A stretch of 52,233 nucleotides of DNA from Rhizobium lentis (GCF_014200175.1 NZ_JACHBD010000021.1:1-52233); one strand, 5' to 3'. Positions 34,030-43,236 are shown, counted from the first letter of the stretch. Translations and numbers: made by a program. Notes: generated by a model from the sequence alone, not told the origin.

Positions 34030-35295
34030 ATGTTCGAACCGATCCTCCTCAAGAATGTCGATGTTCGGGATGGCCATCTGCTCTCCACCTTCGAGGCCGG
34101 CGGAGGCTACCAGGCTCTGGCCAAGGTGCTGTGCGAAAACACGCCTGACGAGGTTATCGACCTCGTCAAGCGGTCCAATCTACGCGGTCGCGGCGGTGCC
34201 GGATTCCCAACGGGCATGAAATGGGGTTTCGTGCCGAAGCGGACCGGCAAGCCGACATATCTGTGCTGCAACGCCGATGAGGGCGAGCCGGGCACGTTCA
34301 AGGATCGGATCATCATGGAGCGCGACCCGCATCAACTGATCGAGGGGTTGGCGGTAAGTGCATACGCGATTGGGGCCGAAACCGCCTATGTCTACATTCG
34401 CGGAGAATATGTGACGGCGATCCGTCGTCTGGAGCAGGCGATCGCCGAGGCCCAAGCAAAGGGTTATCTCGGAAAGCGCATTCTGGGCTCGGATTTCAAT
34501 TTCACCATACACATCCACTGCGGCGCCGGCGCCTATATCTGCGGCGAAGAGACTGCGATGCTCGAGTCGCTCGAGGGCAAACGGGCGCAGCCGCGATTGA
34601 AGCCGCCATTTCCGGCCGTGGCTGGGCTCTACGCAAGCCCGACAGTGATCAACAACGTCGAAACGCTCGCTTGCGTGCCGCATATCGTTACGCGGGGGTC
34701 GGACTGGTTTCGGGGCATCGGTCCGGACAAGAGCCCCGGGCCGAAGCTCTACTGCCTCAGTGGGCAGGTGCGCAAACCCGGCCTCTATGAGTTGCCGATG
34801 GGCATACCGCTGCGCGAACTGGTCGAGAACCACGCCGGCGGCGTGCTGCCGGGCCGCAAAATCAAGGCGGTCATCCCGGGCGGGGTCTCAGCGCCGGTCA
34901 TACCGGAGCACGGGCTGGAGGTCGGGATGGATTTCGACTCGCTGGCCGCCGCCGGCTCGATGCTCGGCTCGGCTGGCGTTATTGTGATCGACGACTCGAC
35001 CTGCATGGTCAAGGTCGCGACCCGGATCATCGAATTCTTCCATCATGAGTCCTGCGGCAAGTGCACGCCATGCCGGGAAGGATTGAACTGGGTCGTGAAG
35101 GTCCTGCGCCGGGTCGAGGCCGGCGAAGGTGCTGCCGGCGATCTGGAGCAGCTGGAGATGCTCTGCAAGGGCATTTTCGGCAATACGTTTTGTGCCTTGG
35201 GTGACGGGGCGGCGATGGGATTGCGGGCTGCACTCGCGCATTTTCGCGCTGAGTTCGTCGCCCATATCGAGGAGCACAGGTGCCCCTTTCACTGA
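34030..35295 (+). CDS. nuoF: NADH-quinone oxidoreductase subunit F (NADH-binding, FMN, N3)
   Basis: 421 aa. GRGGAGFPTGMKW is the NADH-binding glycine loop, and CNADEGEPGTFKDR with GAYICGEETAML forms the FMN site. ESCGKCTPCREG plus a later Cys in FGNTFCALGDG binds the [4Fe-4S] cluster N3. So the complex should use NADH and not an unknown donor. ATG 34030 follows GGGAG. The frame continues upstream to 33901, overlapping nuoE, but homology starts at MFEPILL. Confidence 0.96.
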   Translation: MFEPILLKNVDVRDGHLLSTFEAGGGYQALAKVLCENTPDEVIDLVKRSNLRGRGGAGFPTGMKWGFVPKRTGKPTYLCCNADEGEPGTFKDRIIMERDPHQLIEGLAVSAYAIGAETAYVYIRGEYVTAIRRLEQAIAEAQAKGYLGKRILGSDFNFTIHIHCGAGAYICGEETAMLESLEGKRAQPRLKPPFPAVAGLYASPTVINNVETLACVPHIVTRGSDWFRGIGPDKSPGPKLYCLSGQVRKPGLYELPMGIPLRELVENHAGGVLPGRKIKAVIPGGVSAPVIPEHGLEVGMDFDSLAAAGSMLGSAGVIVIDDSTCMVKVATRIIEFFHHESCGKCTPCREGLNWVVKVLRRVEAGEGAAGDLEQLEMLCKGIFGNTFCALGDGAAMGLRAALAHFRAEFVAHIEEHRCPFH

Positions 35296-35327
35296 AGGCC
35301 TGCGCCGCGACAGGAGTGCGAGGAAGT

Positions 35328-37907
35328 ATGGTTAGCATTACGATCGATGGACAAACGCTGGACGTGGAGGCTGGCTCGACGGTGCTGCAGGCCGCCCGGC
35401 GTTTGGGCATCGATATCCCAACCTTCTGCTATCTGAAGCGTCTGCCGCCGCTGGCCTCCTGTCGCATGTGCCTGGTGGAGATCGAGGGGCAGCGGCGGCT
35501 GCAGCCGTCCTGCGCCACCGCCGTCACCGAGGGTATGGTGGTGCGGTCGAACACAGCTCTGATCGAGGAAACGCGCGCTTCCATGCTCGATATGTTGCTC
35601 GCCAACCACCCCCTCGACTGTCCGATCTGCGACAAGGGCGGCGAATGCGAGCTTCAGAACATGGTGATGGCCTATGGGCCTCGCAAAAGCGAGTTTCACG
35701 ATCCAAAACGTGTATTCCATTCCGAGGACATCCGTCTCAGCCCGGTCATCATCATGAACGTCAACCGCTGCATCCAGTGTCAACGCTGCGTCCGGATGTG
35801 TGAGGAGGTCGTCGGCGCGGTCGCCCTGGGTACCGTTGAAAAAGGCATGGATACCGCCGTCACCGGCTTCGAGGGCAGTCTCGCAAGCTGCGATCAGTGC
35901 GGCAATTGCGTCGAGGTCTGCCCGGTCGGCGCGCTGATGAGCTTCCCCTATCGCTACAAGGCGCGGCCCTGGGATCTGGTCGAGACCGATACGGTCTGCC
36001 CGCATTGTGGCACCGGTTGTCAGTTGACGGTGGGCACGCGCAAGGGCGAGTTCATGCGGGTGCGCTCGAAGTGGGACGAGGGGCTTAACCGCGAAGTGCT
36101 CTGCGTTCGGGGACGCTTCGGCCTGGATTTCGTCGCGAACCGGGACCGGATCAAGCGACCGATGATCCGTCGTGATGGCACCCTGGTTCCGGTTTCCTGG
36201 GACGAAGCGGGGGACTATCTGCGCCAGCGGCTGTCGGCCGTCGAGGGCAAGGCTGCCGGCGGGCTGGCCTCGCCTCGCCTACCCAACGAGATACTCTATC
36301 AGTTTCAGAAGCTGATGAGGACCGCGTTCCGGACCAACAGCATTGATTGCTCGTCACGCTGGTCCGCGCCCTTCGATACGCTCGGCCCGCTAATGGCAGC
36401 CTTCAACAGCCGCGCACCGCTGGACGAAGTGATCGGCAACGACTGCGTGCTCATCGTCGGCGGCAACGTCACCGAGGAGAACCCGGTCACCGAATACCTG
36501 CTGCGGGATGGCGTGCGGCGACGGCAGACCGGATTGCTCATGCTCTCGGCGCGGCCATCCCGTCTGGATGCCCATGCCAGGGTGGTGGTTCGCGTGCCGC
36601 CGGGCGGAGAAGCGGCGAGCCTTGCGGCGGTGGTGGCCGGTCTCGTAGCGGCAGTTGGTGAGGCCTTACCGGGCAACGTTCTCGCGGGCATTGGCGCGAC
36701 AATCGGCAAGCCAGCGGCGGAAACCGGCATTGACGGGCCGGATCGTCTGGCCGCGGCGCTTAAGGAAGGCCGCAGCGTCACCGTACTAGTCAGCGTCGAC
36801 CTCCTGAGATCACCCGAAGCCAGCGCGACGCTGCAGCAGATCAATAATCTGCTGCAGGCTCTGCGCCTGCTCGGCAAGGACCTGGCGATGCAGTTCCTCT
36901 TCGACCGTGCCAACCAGATGGGCGCTTGGGACATGGGAGTTCTGCCGGCGGCTCTGCCGGGGTTGCAGGCGATAACCGACGACGTAGCGCGCGCAACGCT
37001 TGCGCGGAACTGGGGCGCCGAAATCCCGTCTGACCCCGGCGCGGATCTCGACGCCATGCTGGAACTCTGCGTTGGCGGGCGGATGGGCGCTCTCTACATC
37101 GTCGCAACCGACCCTCTGATTGCCTATCCCGACAGGGATTTCGTGACGCGGGCGCTTGGCGCCGCCGATCTCCTGATTGTGCAGGACGCCTTCCTCACGG
37201 ATACGGCGGGCCTTGCCGACGTCGTCCTACCCGCGGCAGGTTACGGCGAGGAAACCGGCACGTTCACCAATAACGAGGGCCGGATCCAGAAGATCCGCAA
37301 ATTTCGCGAACCCGCCTTCGAGGCGCGGAGCAATCTGGCGATCTTCGACTTCGTCGCGGCGCTTCGCAACCAGGCACTGCGGCCGTCGACGCAAGGCGAA
37401 ATTTTCGACGAGGTTGCGCGGCTTGTTCCCGCCTACCAGGGATTGACACAGGATGGACTTGGCGCCGACGGCGCATTCACCAAGGCAGCGCCGACGGCAC
37501 CTGTGGCCACGTTCTTTTCGCCGCCGCCCGTCCCGCCAGCAGCCGACCGGCTCATGCTGATCACCGGTGACTGCCTGTTCCACAACGGATATCTTTCCGA
37601 ACGGTCGGACATCCTGAACACGGTCGCCAATGATCCCTATGTCGCGATGAGCGCGCAGGATGCTGTACAGCTTGGCCTTTCGGATGGCGATCAGGTCATT
37701 GTGCGGTCCGCCCAGGGCGAACTGGCGGCGCAGTTGAAGATCGACCCCCGGTTTCCCAGGGGCCTCGTCTTCGTTCCGGAAAACTACAGAGCCTTGCGTC
37801 TCAACGGCTTGATGCGGCGGGGTGAGTACCCATGCCCGGTGGAAGTCCAGAAGGTGCACGCCACTCTTGAGGCCGACCGCACGAGCCGGATCTGGCGTGG
37901 GGTCTGA
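35328..37907 (+). CDS. nuoG: NADH-quinone oxidoreductase subunit G with N7-type cysteines
   Basis: 859 aa from ATG 35328 (GAGGA just upstream). The N-terminal [2Fe-2S] domain has Cys34, 45, 48 and 62. HPLDCPICDKGGEC is followed by CIQCQRCVRMC and CDQCGNCVEVCP for two [4Fe-4S] clusters. Cys224-x2-Cys227-x3-Cys231 and Cys259 then match the N7 site of the E. coli/Thermus type. A molybdopterin-oxidoreductase-like domain and a C-terminal dinucleotide-binding fold (AVQLGLSDGDQVIVRS) follow. It is larger than the roughly 690-aa NuoG common in the main alphaproteobacterial complex I. It is the last gene of the forward operon. Confidence 0.95.
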   Translation: MVSITIDGQTLDVEAGSTVLQAARRLGIDIPTFCYLKRLPPLASCRMCLVEIEGQRRLQPSCATAVTEGMVVRSNTALIEETRASMLDMLLANHPLDCPICDKGGECELQNMVMAYGPRKSEFHDPKRVFHSEDIRLSPVIIMNVNRCIQCQRCVRMCEEVVGAVALGTVEKGMDTAVTGFEGSLASCDQCGNCVEVCPVGALMSFPYRYKARPWDLVETDTVCPHCGTGCQLTVGTRKGEFMRVRSKWDEGLNREVLCVRGRFGLDFVANRDRIKRPMIRRDGTLVPVSWDEAGDYLRQRLSAVEGKAAGGLASPRLPNEILYQFQKLMRTAFRTNSIDCSSRWSAPFDTLGPLMAAFNSRAPLDEVIGNDCVLIVGGNVTEENPVTEYLLRDGVRRRQTGLLMLSARPSRLDAHARVVVRVPPGGEAASLAAVVAGLVAAVGEALPGNVLAGIGATIGKPAAETGIDGPDRLAAALKEGRSVTVLVSVDLLRSPEASATLQQINNLLQALRLLGKDLAMQFLFDRANQMGAWDMGVLPAALPGLQAITDDVARATLARNWGAEIPSDPGADLDAMLELCVGGRMGALYIVATDPLIAYPDRDFVTRALGAADLLIVQDAFLTDTAGLADVVLPAAGYGEETGTFTNNEGRIQKIRKFREPAFEARSNLAIFDFVAALRNQALRPSTQGEIFDEVARLVPAYQGLTQDGLGADGAFTKAAPTAPVATFFSPPPVPPAADRLMLITGDCLFHNGYLSERSDILNTVANDPYVAMSAQDAVQLGLSDGDQVIVRSAQGELAAQLKIDPRFPRGLVFVPENYRALRLNGLMRRGEYPCPVEVQKVHATLEADRTSRIWRGV

Positions 37908-37971
37908 AGATTTGGAGTCGGGCCGCCGCGCGTCCGCAAGCTGCCCTGCCCCAGCGTCCTCACAATCAAGC

Positions 37972-38087
37972 TAGAGCATGATGCCGAAAAGTGTGAGCGG
38001 TTTTCGGGCGACATCATTGCTCTAACTGTTTAATTTAGAACAGGATTCAGATTTTAGGCCGACCAGGCCTAAAATCATCCTGTTCTA
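37972..38087. repeat. RIME-like double palindrome
   Basis: Two adjacent hairpins. AGAGCATGATG/CATCATtGCTCT encloses CCGAAAA/TTTTCGG. TAGAACAGGAT/ATCCTGTTCTA encloses ATTTTAGGCC/GGCCTAAAAT. This is the form of the Rhizobium intergenic mosaic element that is scattered through these genomes. It lies between nuoG and the CBS gene, both of which point toward it, so it may stop or stabilise both transcripts. Confidence 0.8.
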
Positions 38088-38093
38088 GCGACG

Positions 38094-38534
38094 TCAGTGA
38101 TACCTGGTCCCGCAGATGTAATCCTGCAGATCCTGCTCTGTGCGCTGCGCTTCGTCGAGCCTATGTTTAACCACGTCGCCGATACTGACCACGCCGACAA
38201 CGTCGCCTCCATCCAGGACCAGCACATGACGCGTACGCCGCTGGGTCATGATCCCCATCACGGAGGGGAGCAAATCCCGTGTCGAACAGGTCGCCACATT
38301 GCGGTTCATGACATCCCCGACCCGCATCATCGCCGCCTCGGCCCCGTATTCCGCCACCGCATTGCAGCAATCCCGCTCCGATAGCGAACCCAGGTATTCG
38401 TCGTTCGATTGGCTGACGACGACGAAGCCGATATTGTTGTCGCGAAACAGCCTCAAGACTTCCAACATCGTCTGATCGGGCGCGACCGCGATGACACCGA
38501 CACCCTTGTTCTTCATGATTTCGCCGACAAGCAT
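38094..38534 (-). CDS. CBS-domain pair protein
   Basis: 146 aa made of two CBS domains (~1-65 and ~70-130); the second holds RRTRHVLVLDGGDVVGVVSIGDVVKHRL. Stand-alone CBS pairs bind adenine nucleotides (AMP, ATP, NAD) and sense energy state. The ATG at 38534 is close to nuoI (46 bp), and all three genes nuoH-nuoI-CBS read the same way, so it is probably in their operon. A link to complex I regulation is suggested by position only. Confidence 0.88.
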   Translation of the reverse strand: MLVGEIMKNKGVGVIAVAPDQTMLEVLRLFRDNNIGFVVVSQSNDEYLGSLSERDCCNAVAEYGAEAAMMRVGDVMNRNVATCSTRDLLPSVMGIMTQRRTRHVLVLDGGDVVGVVSIGDVVKHRLDEAQRTEQDLQDYICGTRYH

Positions 38535-38579
38535 CTGAGCCTCCTGTCTGCGCGCTCCGGCTTGACGGATGGCGCGCGT

Positions 38580-39146
38580 TCACGTTCGCCGGATATTCCG
38601 CCACCAGTTATAGCCCTGCATCTCTTTCGTCTCGACGAGCACGTCCTTCTTGGTATTCAGGCGTGCGGTAACCACGCCGCCGCCGGTTGCCGCCTTGCCC
38701 GGCTTGGCGAGCAGGTCGTCGCGCCCGATCACCAGGTCACGCGAGGAAAAACTCGAAAATTCGTACTGCTGGCCAAGGGCGATTGCATCCGCTGGACAGG
38801 CGTCCTCGCACAGCCCGCAGAACAGGCAGCGAGCCGTGTCGATCTCGAATTTGGCCGGGTGCCGGTTGCCCTTCTCGTCCTCGTAGGGGACGACTTCGAT
38901 ACAGTCGCAGGGACAGATCCGCGCGCAGAGTTCGCAGGCCACGCACTTGATCTCGCCCTCTTCATCGCGCGTAAGGAAGTGATGCCCTCGATAGCGTGAA
39001 TACGGGAGCCATTTTTCCTTGTCCGGATATTGCATGGTTACGGTTCTGGAGAACAGGTAGCCGAAGGTCAGAACCAACGCATTCGCCAGATCGGCGAAGA
39101 ACGCCCAACCAATCCATGTTCCAACTTTGTCCTGCGCGCGCGACAT
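38580..39146 (-). CDS. nuoI: NADH-quinone oxidoreductase subunit I (clusters N6a/N6b)
   Basis: 188 aa. Two ferredoxin-type motifs, CVACELCARICPCDCIE and CLFCGLCEDACPADAI, bind N6a and N6b, which pass electrons to N2. An N-terminal hydrophobic helix region touches the membrane. YRGHHFLTRDEEGEIKC is the typical lead-in. It is on the opposite strand to nuoJ-nuoG and 10 bp downstream of nuoH. Confidence 0.95.
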   Translation of the reverse strand: MSRAQDKVGTWIGWAFFADLANALVLTFGYLFSRTVTMQYPDKEKWLPYSRYRGHHFLTRDEEGEIKCVACELCARICPCDCIEVVPYEDEKGNRHPAKFEIDTARCLFCGLCEDACPADAIALGQQYEFSSFSSRDLVIGRDDLLAKPGKAATGGGVVTARLNTKKDVLVETKEMQGYNWWRNIRRT

Positions 39147-39156
39147 CGCCGCCTCG

Positions 39157-40158
39157 CTACGGAGCCGCCATGGCCCCTAAAAGTACGCCGGTTATAATTA
39201 TGTTCGCCATCGACAGAGGAAGCAAGACTTTCCATCCGATCGCCATCAGTTGGTCGTAGCGGTAGCGGGGGAAAGTGAAGCGGAACCAGATGAACACATA
39301 GACGAAGAATGCGACCTTGAGCACAAACCAGAGCAGTGGTGGCAAGGGGATGAGGATGCCGTTCCAGCCGCCGAAAAACAGGATCACCACCAGAACCGAC
39401 ACCAGCAACACGATGGCATATTCGCTGACCATGAAAAACGCAAAGCGGATACCGCTGTATTCTGTATGGAAGCCGGCGCCCAGATCGCCTTCCGCTTCCG
39501 AAAGGTCGAAAGGTATACGCTGCGCCTCGGCCAATCCGGCAACGAAGAACACGAAGAAGCCGACCGGTTGGTAGACGATATTCCAGACATTGGTTTGGGC
39601 CCGCACGATGTCGAGCAGGCTCATGGATTGCGCCAACATAACCACCCCGATCACGGCGAACCCCATCGGAATCTCGTAGCTGATCATCTGCGCACAGGTC
39701 CTGAGGCTGCCGAGGACCGCGTATTTGCTGTTCGCGGCCCAACCACCGAAGATGACGCCATAGACCTCGATCCCGATCACCGCAAAGACGAAGAGTAATG
39801 CCACATTCATGTTGGAGACGTAGAGCGTGATCTCGGCGCCGAGGACCGAGATGCTTTCGCCGAAGGGGATCGCGACGAACACCACAAAGGGCGGGGCGAG
39901 CGCCAATATTGGCGCCAGTTTGAACAGGAAGCGATCGGCCTCGGCCGGGATGTGGTCCTCTTTGGTTAAGAGCTTGATTCCGTCCGCCACCGGCTGCAGA
40001 AGCCCGTGCCACCCCACGCGCATCGGTCCCATCCGCTGCTGAATGTGCCCTGCGATCTTGCGTTCCAGCCAGGTCAGCGGCAAGGGCAGCAGCAGCAAGA
40101 GCGCAATCAGAAACGCGACCTTGAAGACGATCAGGCCAAGGGCGACGATAAGTTCCAT
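39157..40158 (-). CDS. nuoH: NADH-quinone oxidoreductase subunit H
   Basis: 333 aa, eight helices. LTWLERKIAGHIQQRMGPMRVG and LLTKEDHIPAEADRFLFKLAP line the quinone channel, and AEAQRIPFDLSEAEGDLGAGFHTEYSG is the conserved acidic loop. It anchors the peripheral arm to the membrane arm. First gene of the leftward nuoH-nuoI-CBS operon. Together with the forward operon it completes a 14-subunit set. Confidence 0.96.
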   Translation of the reverse strand: MELIVALGLIVFKVAFLIALLLLLPLPLTWLERKIAGHIQQRMGPMRVGWHGLLQPVADGIKLLTKEDHIPAEADRFLFKLAPILALAPPFVVFVAIPFGESISVLGAEITLYVSNMNVALLFVFAVIGIEVYGVIFGGWAANSKYAVLGSLRTCAQMISYEIPMGFAVIGVVMLAQSMSLLDIVRAQTNVWNIVYQPVGFFVFFVAGLAEAQRIPFDLSEAEGDLGAGFHTEYSGIRFAFFMVSEYAIVLLVSVLVVILFFGGWNGILIPLPPLLWFVLKVAFFVYVFIWFRFTFPRYRYDQLMAIGWKVLLPLSMANIIITGVLLGAMAAP

Positions 40159-40321
40159 GATCCGCGACTACTTATTCATCGGGTTGAAACGCTCAACCGG
40201 ACTTCGGCTCCGGCTATACACTAAGCACTTGTGCACTTTGTCAGGCTACATGGTATAACGGTGACGCACCTCTTACAATGACATTACAGTTATGTCGTCG
40301 CTGGTTGCTCTGATGTGTTCT

Positions 40322-40375
40322 GGAATCAAAAAAGCCCGCACGAGGCGGGCTTTTGTGTATTTGGTTGCGGGGGCA
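40322..40375. repeat. Left imperfect copy of terminator plus tRNA-fMet 3' end
   Basis: Starts GGAATCAAAAA-AGCCCGC and ends TGGTTGCGGGGGCA, matching 52141-52196 (the terminator and acceptor end of tRNA-fMet) with small differences in hairpin loop and spacer. The last 14 bp are identical to the tRNA gene end. It looks like a relic of an attachment site or of another fMet locus. Confidence 0.75.
40333..40351. terminator. Bidirectional intrinsic terminator
   Basis: AGCCCGC (40333-40339) and GCGGGCT (40345-40351) form a 7-bp stem with a 5-base loop, flanked by an A run on one side and TTTT on the other. It should stop the leftward SDR operon before it enters the nuoH promoter region. Confidence 0.75.
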
Positions 40376-40417
40376 TGATCGCACAGAGATTTGCAAAACT
40401 GGCTGAGAAGACTGGAG

Positions 40418-41191
40418 TTACCAGCAGGTGAACCCTGCATCGACGTTGACTATTGCGCCGGTCATCAGGCTGGCGGCGCCCGATGCGAGGAAGAGGACCG
40501 CGCTTGCAACCTCCTCCGGCGTTCCCATCCTTCCCATCGGCGTGTCGGCGAGCCAGAGCGGAATCCGCTCGCGATTGGCTTCGACGGCCACCACCATCGG
40601 TGTCTCGATATAGGTGGGCGCGACGGCGTTTACCCTGATGCCGTGATGCGCCCACTCGGCGGCCAACGAACGCGTGAGATGATGGACCGCCGCCTTGGAG
40701 ACATTATAGGCCGTCTGGGGTTGAGGCCGGTTGCAGATATGTCCCGACATCGAGCCGAGGTTGACGATGGCGCCGCGTTTCAGCGAAATCATGGGACGAC
40801 CGAAGGCGCGCGAGCACCAGAAGACGCCGTTGAGATTGACGTCCATCATGCGCAGCCAGTCTGCATCGGTGAGCTCCTCCGCCGGGATGCCACTCTGGCC
40901 AATTCCAGCATTGTTGACGAGGATCGTCGCCGGCCGACCTTGGTCGGCAAGTTCGGTCGCAATCGCATCCATGCGGGCCGCATCGGTGACGTCGCCCACC
41001 TGGACTTCGACGTCGTAGCCCTTGTCGCGCAGCGCAAGCGCTTGCTGGGCGTCGGCCTCGCCGCGTTCGATAACGACGACGGCGGCACCCGCCTCCGCCA
41101 GCGCCTCGGTGCAGCAAAGGCCGATCGCACGCCCTCCGCCTGTGACCACCGCACGTTCGCCGTCGAGGCGAAATTTCTCCTGGTAGCTCAT
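40418..41191 (-). CDS. SDR dehydrogenase, galactitol 2-dehydrogenase-like
   Basis: 257 aa, classical short-chain dehydrogenase. The cofactor loop TGGGRAIGL, NNAG, the catalytic Ser in NLGSMSGHI, and Tyr and Lys in AYNVSKAAV are all visible. It resembles the Rhodobacter galactitol dehydrogenase in several long stretches (WCSRAFGRPM, GAIVNLGSMSG, LTRSLAAEWA, a terminal GFTCW). That enzyme oxidises galactitol at C2 to tagatose with NAD+. ATG 41191 follows GGAG; the open frame extends to 41353. Last gene of the leftward polyol operon. Substrate is inferred from homology and neighbours. Confidence 0.85.
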   Translation of the reverse strand: MSYQEKFRLDGERAVVTGGGRAIGLCCTEALAEAGAAVVVIERGEADAQQALALRDKGYDVEVQVGDVTDAARMDAIATELADQGRPATILVNNAGIGQSGIPAEELTDADWLRMMDVNLNGVFWCSRAFGRPMISLKRGAIVNLGSMSGHICNRPQPQTAYNVSKAAVHHLTRSLAAEWAHHGIRVNAVAPTYIETPMVVAVEANRERIPLWLADTPMGRMGTPEEVASAVLFLASGAASLMTGAIVNVDAGFTCW

Positions 41192-41202
41192 GCTCGGCTC
41201 CT

Positions 41203-41928
41203 TCAGATATCGAATGCGCTGGGAAGCACCACGATATCGCGGATGGTGACGTTGCGCGGCCGGGTCAGCATGAAGATGATCGCATCGGCGACTTCCTTGG
41301 GCTCGATCAAAGCCCCAGCTTCCTTGGCCTTGCGAAGGTTTTCCTCCGGCCAATCTGCGAGCAAAGCGCTGATCACCGGCCCTGGAGAAACCGACCCCAC
41401 ACGAATGCCATTTTTAAGAAGTTGGCGTCGCATCGTCTGGACGAAGCACGTCATCGCCCACTTCGATGACGAATAGACCGGTTCCCACGGAACCGCAGAA
41501 TGTCCCGCGACCGAGCTGGTGACGACGATGTCGCCAGTGCCACGTTCGATCATGTGAGGAATGACATTTCGAACGTTCTTCATGACGACGTTCACGTTGA
41601 GATTGAGCATCCGATCGATGGCATCGAGGTCGGTTTCCATGAGGTCGCCGCCGATATAGGTGCCCGCATTGGCATGCAGGATGTCGAGTTTGCCGGTCTT
41701 CGACAGGACGCCTTCGAGCAGTCCCGCACACCGGTCCGGATCCAGCAAGTTGATGACCAGCGGAATAGCGCGCTCGCCAAGCCGGGCGCAAATCGTCTCA
41801 AGGGCCTTCTCATCCCGGTCCACCAGCACGACGGTCGCACCGGCGGCGAGCATCGCCTCGGTCGAGGCCAATCCTATGCCTGACGCTGCACCCGTGACCG
41901 CCGCGATCTTCCCATTCAATTCGTTCAT
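41203..41928 (-). CDS. SDR dehydrogenase, ribitol/polyol 2-dehydrogenase-like
   Basis: 241 aa. VTGAASGIGLA binds the cofactor, NAG is HANAG, and the active site is Ser in VTSSVAG, Tyr in VYSSSK and its Lys. The C-terminus (ALIEPKEVADAIIFML ... IRDIVVLPSAFDI) recalls the rhizobial ribitol-type dehydrogenases. It lies 11 bp upstream of the galactitol-type SDR gene and likely oxidises or reduces another polyol/ketose of the same pathway. Exact substrate unknown. Confidence 0.82.
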   Translation of the reverse strand: MNELNGKIAAVTGAASGIGLASTEAMLAAGATVVLVDRDEKALETICARLGERAIPLVINLLDPDRCAGLLEGVLSKTGKLDILHANAGTYIGGDLMETDLDAIDRMLNLNVNVVMKNVRNVIPHMIERGTGDIVVTSSVAGHSAVPWEPVYSSSKWAMTCFVQTMRRQLLKNGIRVGSVSPGPVISALLADWPEENLRKAKEAGALIEPKEVADAIIFMLTRPRNVTIRDIVVLPSAFDI

Positions 41929-41958
41929 CGCTTTTTCCTCCTGTCTTGATCCTGACTG

Positions 41959-43236
41959 CTAATTTTTCTCGATGCCGCAGGCTGCGTGATAGTCCGAAAG
42001 ACTTTTCGTCACTCTCCAGATCAAAACCTGTTCCGGATCGAGCGGCGCATCCGCGAAATCTTCTGCGGCCGGCATATGCTGCCAGAACAACGGCAGCGGT
42101 ACGGATTGCCCTCGAAGCGCCTCGCACAGGCGACCGACGGCATCTTGCGCTTCAGCGGACGCCCAGTAATAGCGGATGCGGTCTGACAGCGAGTAGTGGC
42201 GTAGCCAGCGCATCTCGGCATTTTTCCCGTGGTAGTGGCGCCTCCAATTGCCTGGCTGCTCGAGCATCAGCGCTTCCATCGCCGCATAGAGCGGACGCTG
42301 GCCGTAATCGGGCAAGAGGTCCGACGCGACCGCATCCAGCGCATAGAGCGCCTCGCGCAGGACGAAGGTCAGCTCGGGACCGACCTTCAGGATGGAAAAC
42401 CCGTCCTCCACCAGCGCGGACAACGGTCGGCTTCCCTGATAATCCGTCGAGTGAGCCTCGAACACGAATTGCGGCTGCGTGATGAGCACTGATTTCAGCG
42501 TGTCTATCTTGTTGCGCTCATACAGGATCACGTTGTGATTGCCGAACTCGACGCCCGGCTGAACGACCAGCCCGATGGCGCGTCCAAACGCTTGCCCGAG
42601 TCCTGCCTCCGCAAAGATCCGACGATGGACATCGATCGTCTTCAGTGCCGCTGCCGCATCCGTCGGTTCGATTGTTGTCAGGGCATGATCAGCCCCGCCC
42701 GGCGGCGGCACTTCGGTTCCGATGACGTAAACCGGCATTGCGCCGCCGACCTTCTTCGCTGCAGCTTCGGCGACTGCTGCCAGCCGGGCGGCGCGACGGG
42801 CCGTGGTTTCATCATCAAGCCCCACCGGCTCGCCCTTGCAGCCCATCGAGGCGTCGAGGTGAATCTTTCGGAAACCGGCCGCGACATAGGCGGCAATCAT
42901 CTTCTCAGCCTCGACCATGGCCTCTTCCGCCGGGCGGTCGCGCCAGGGATTGGGGCCGAGATGGTCACCGCCGAGAAGGATGAGTTTTTCGGGGCACCCT
43001 TCTTCGGCGGCCACCTTCACGACGAGGGACGCGAAATCGTTTGGCGTCATTCCGGTGTAGCCGCCAAGGTGGTTGACCTGGTTGCAGGTAGCCTCGATGA
43101 GGACGGTGCTTCCCTGTTGCCGCCCGTGCCGGAGCGCGGCGCGGAGCACGATCGGATGGGCGGAGCATACGGAGGTCACGCCTGTCGGACGGCCTTCAAT
43201 CCGCAGCCTGGCCAGTTCGTTGAGATGCACCTGCAT
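41959..43236 (-). CDS. gatZ: GatZ/KbaZ-family protein, probable tagatose 6-phosphate 4-epimerase
   Basis: 425 aa, the usual length of PF08013 proteins. GVTSVCSAHPIVLRAAL, EATCNQVNHLGGYTGMTP, LILLGGDHLGPNPWR and KIHLDASMGC are family hallmarks. The family was first seen as the GatZ subunit of tagatose-bisphosphate aldolase. In Agrobacterium a member epimerises D-tagatose 6-phosphate to D-fructose 6-phosphate. No GatY/KbaY aldolase partner lies nearby, which favours the epimerase role. Its ATG overlaps the kinase stop (TGATG), so kinase and epimerase are coupled. The open frame extends to 43386 without homology. Confidence 0.87.
   Translation of the reverse strand: MQVHLNELARLRIEGRPTGVTSVCSAHPIVLRAALRHGRQQGSTVLIEATCNQVNHLGGYTGMTPNDFASLVVKVAAEEGCPEKLILLGGDHLGPNPWRDRPAEEAMVEAEKMIAAYVAAGFRKIHLDASMGCKGEPVGLDDETTARRAARLAAVAEAAAKKVGGAMPVYVIGTEVPPPGGADHALTTIEPTDAAAALKTIDVHRRIFAEAGLGQAFGRAIGLVVQPGVEFGNHNVILYERNKIDTLKSVLITQPQFVFEAHSTDYQGSRPLSALVEDGFSILKVGPELTFVLREALYALDAVASDLLPDYGQRPLYAAMEALMLEQPGNWRRHYHGKNAEMRWLRHYSLSDRIRYYWASAEAQDAVGRLCEALRGQSVPLPLFWQHMPAAEDFADAPLDPEQVLIWRVTKSLSDYHAACGIEKN

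Larger units (their letters stand above)
40159..40417. other. 259-bp junction between the nuo and polyol regions
   Basis: Holds the start region of nuoH, a bidirectional terminator (40333-40351) and a 14-bp tRNA-fMet 3' fragment (40362-40375). No gene is seen. Confidence 0.6.

Noticed and set aside
40362..40375. Considered as part of a functional tRNA gene
   Set aside because: Only 14 bp of the acceptor end match; the following bases give no T arm or anticodon arm.
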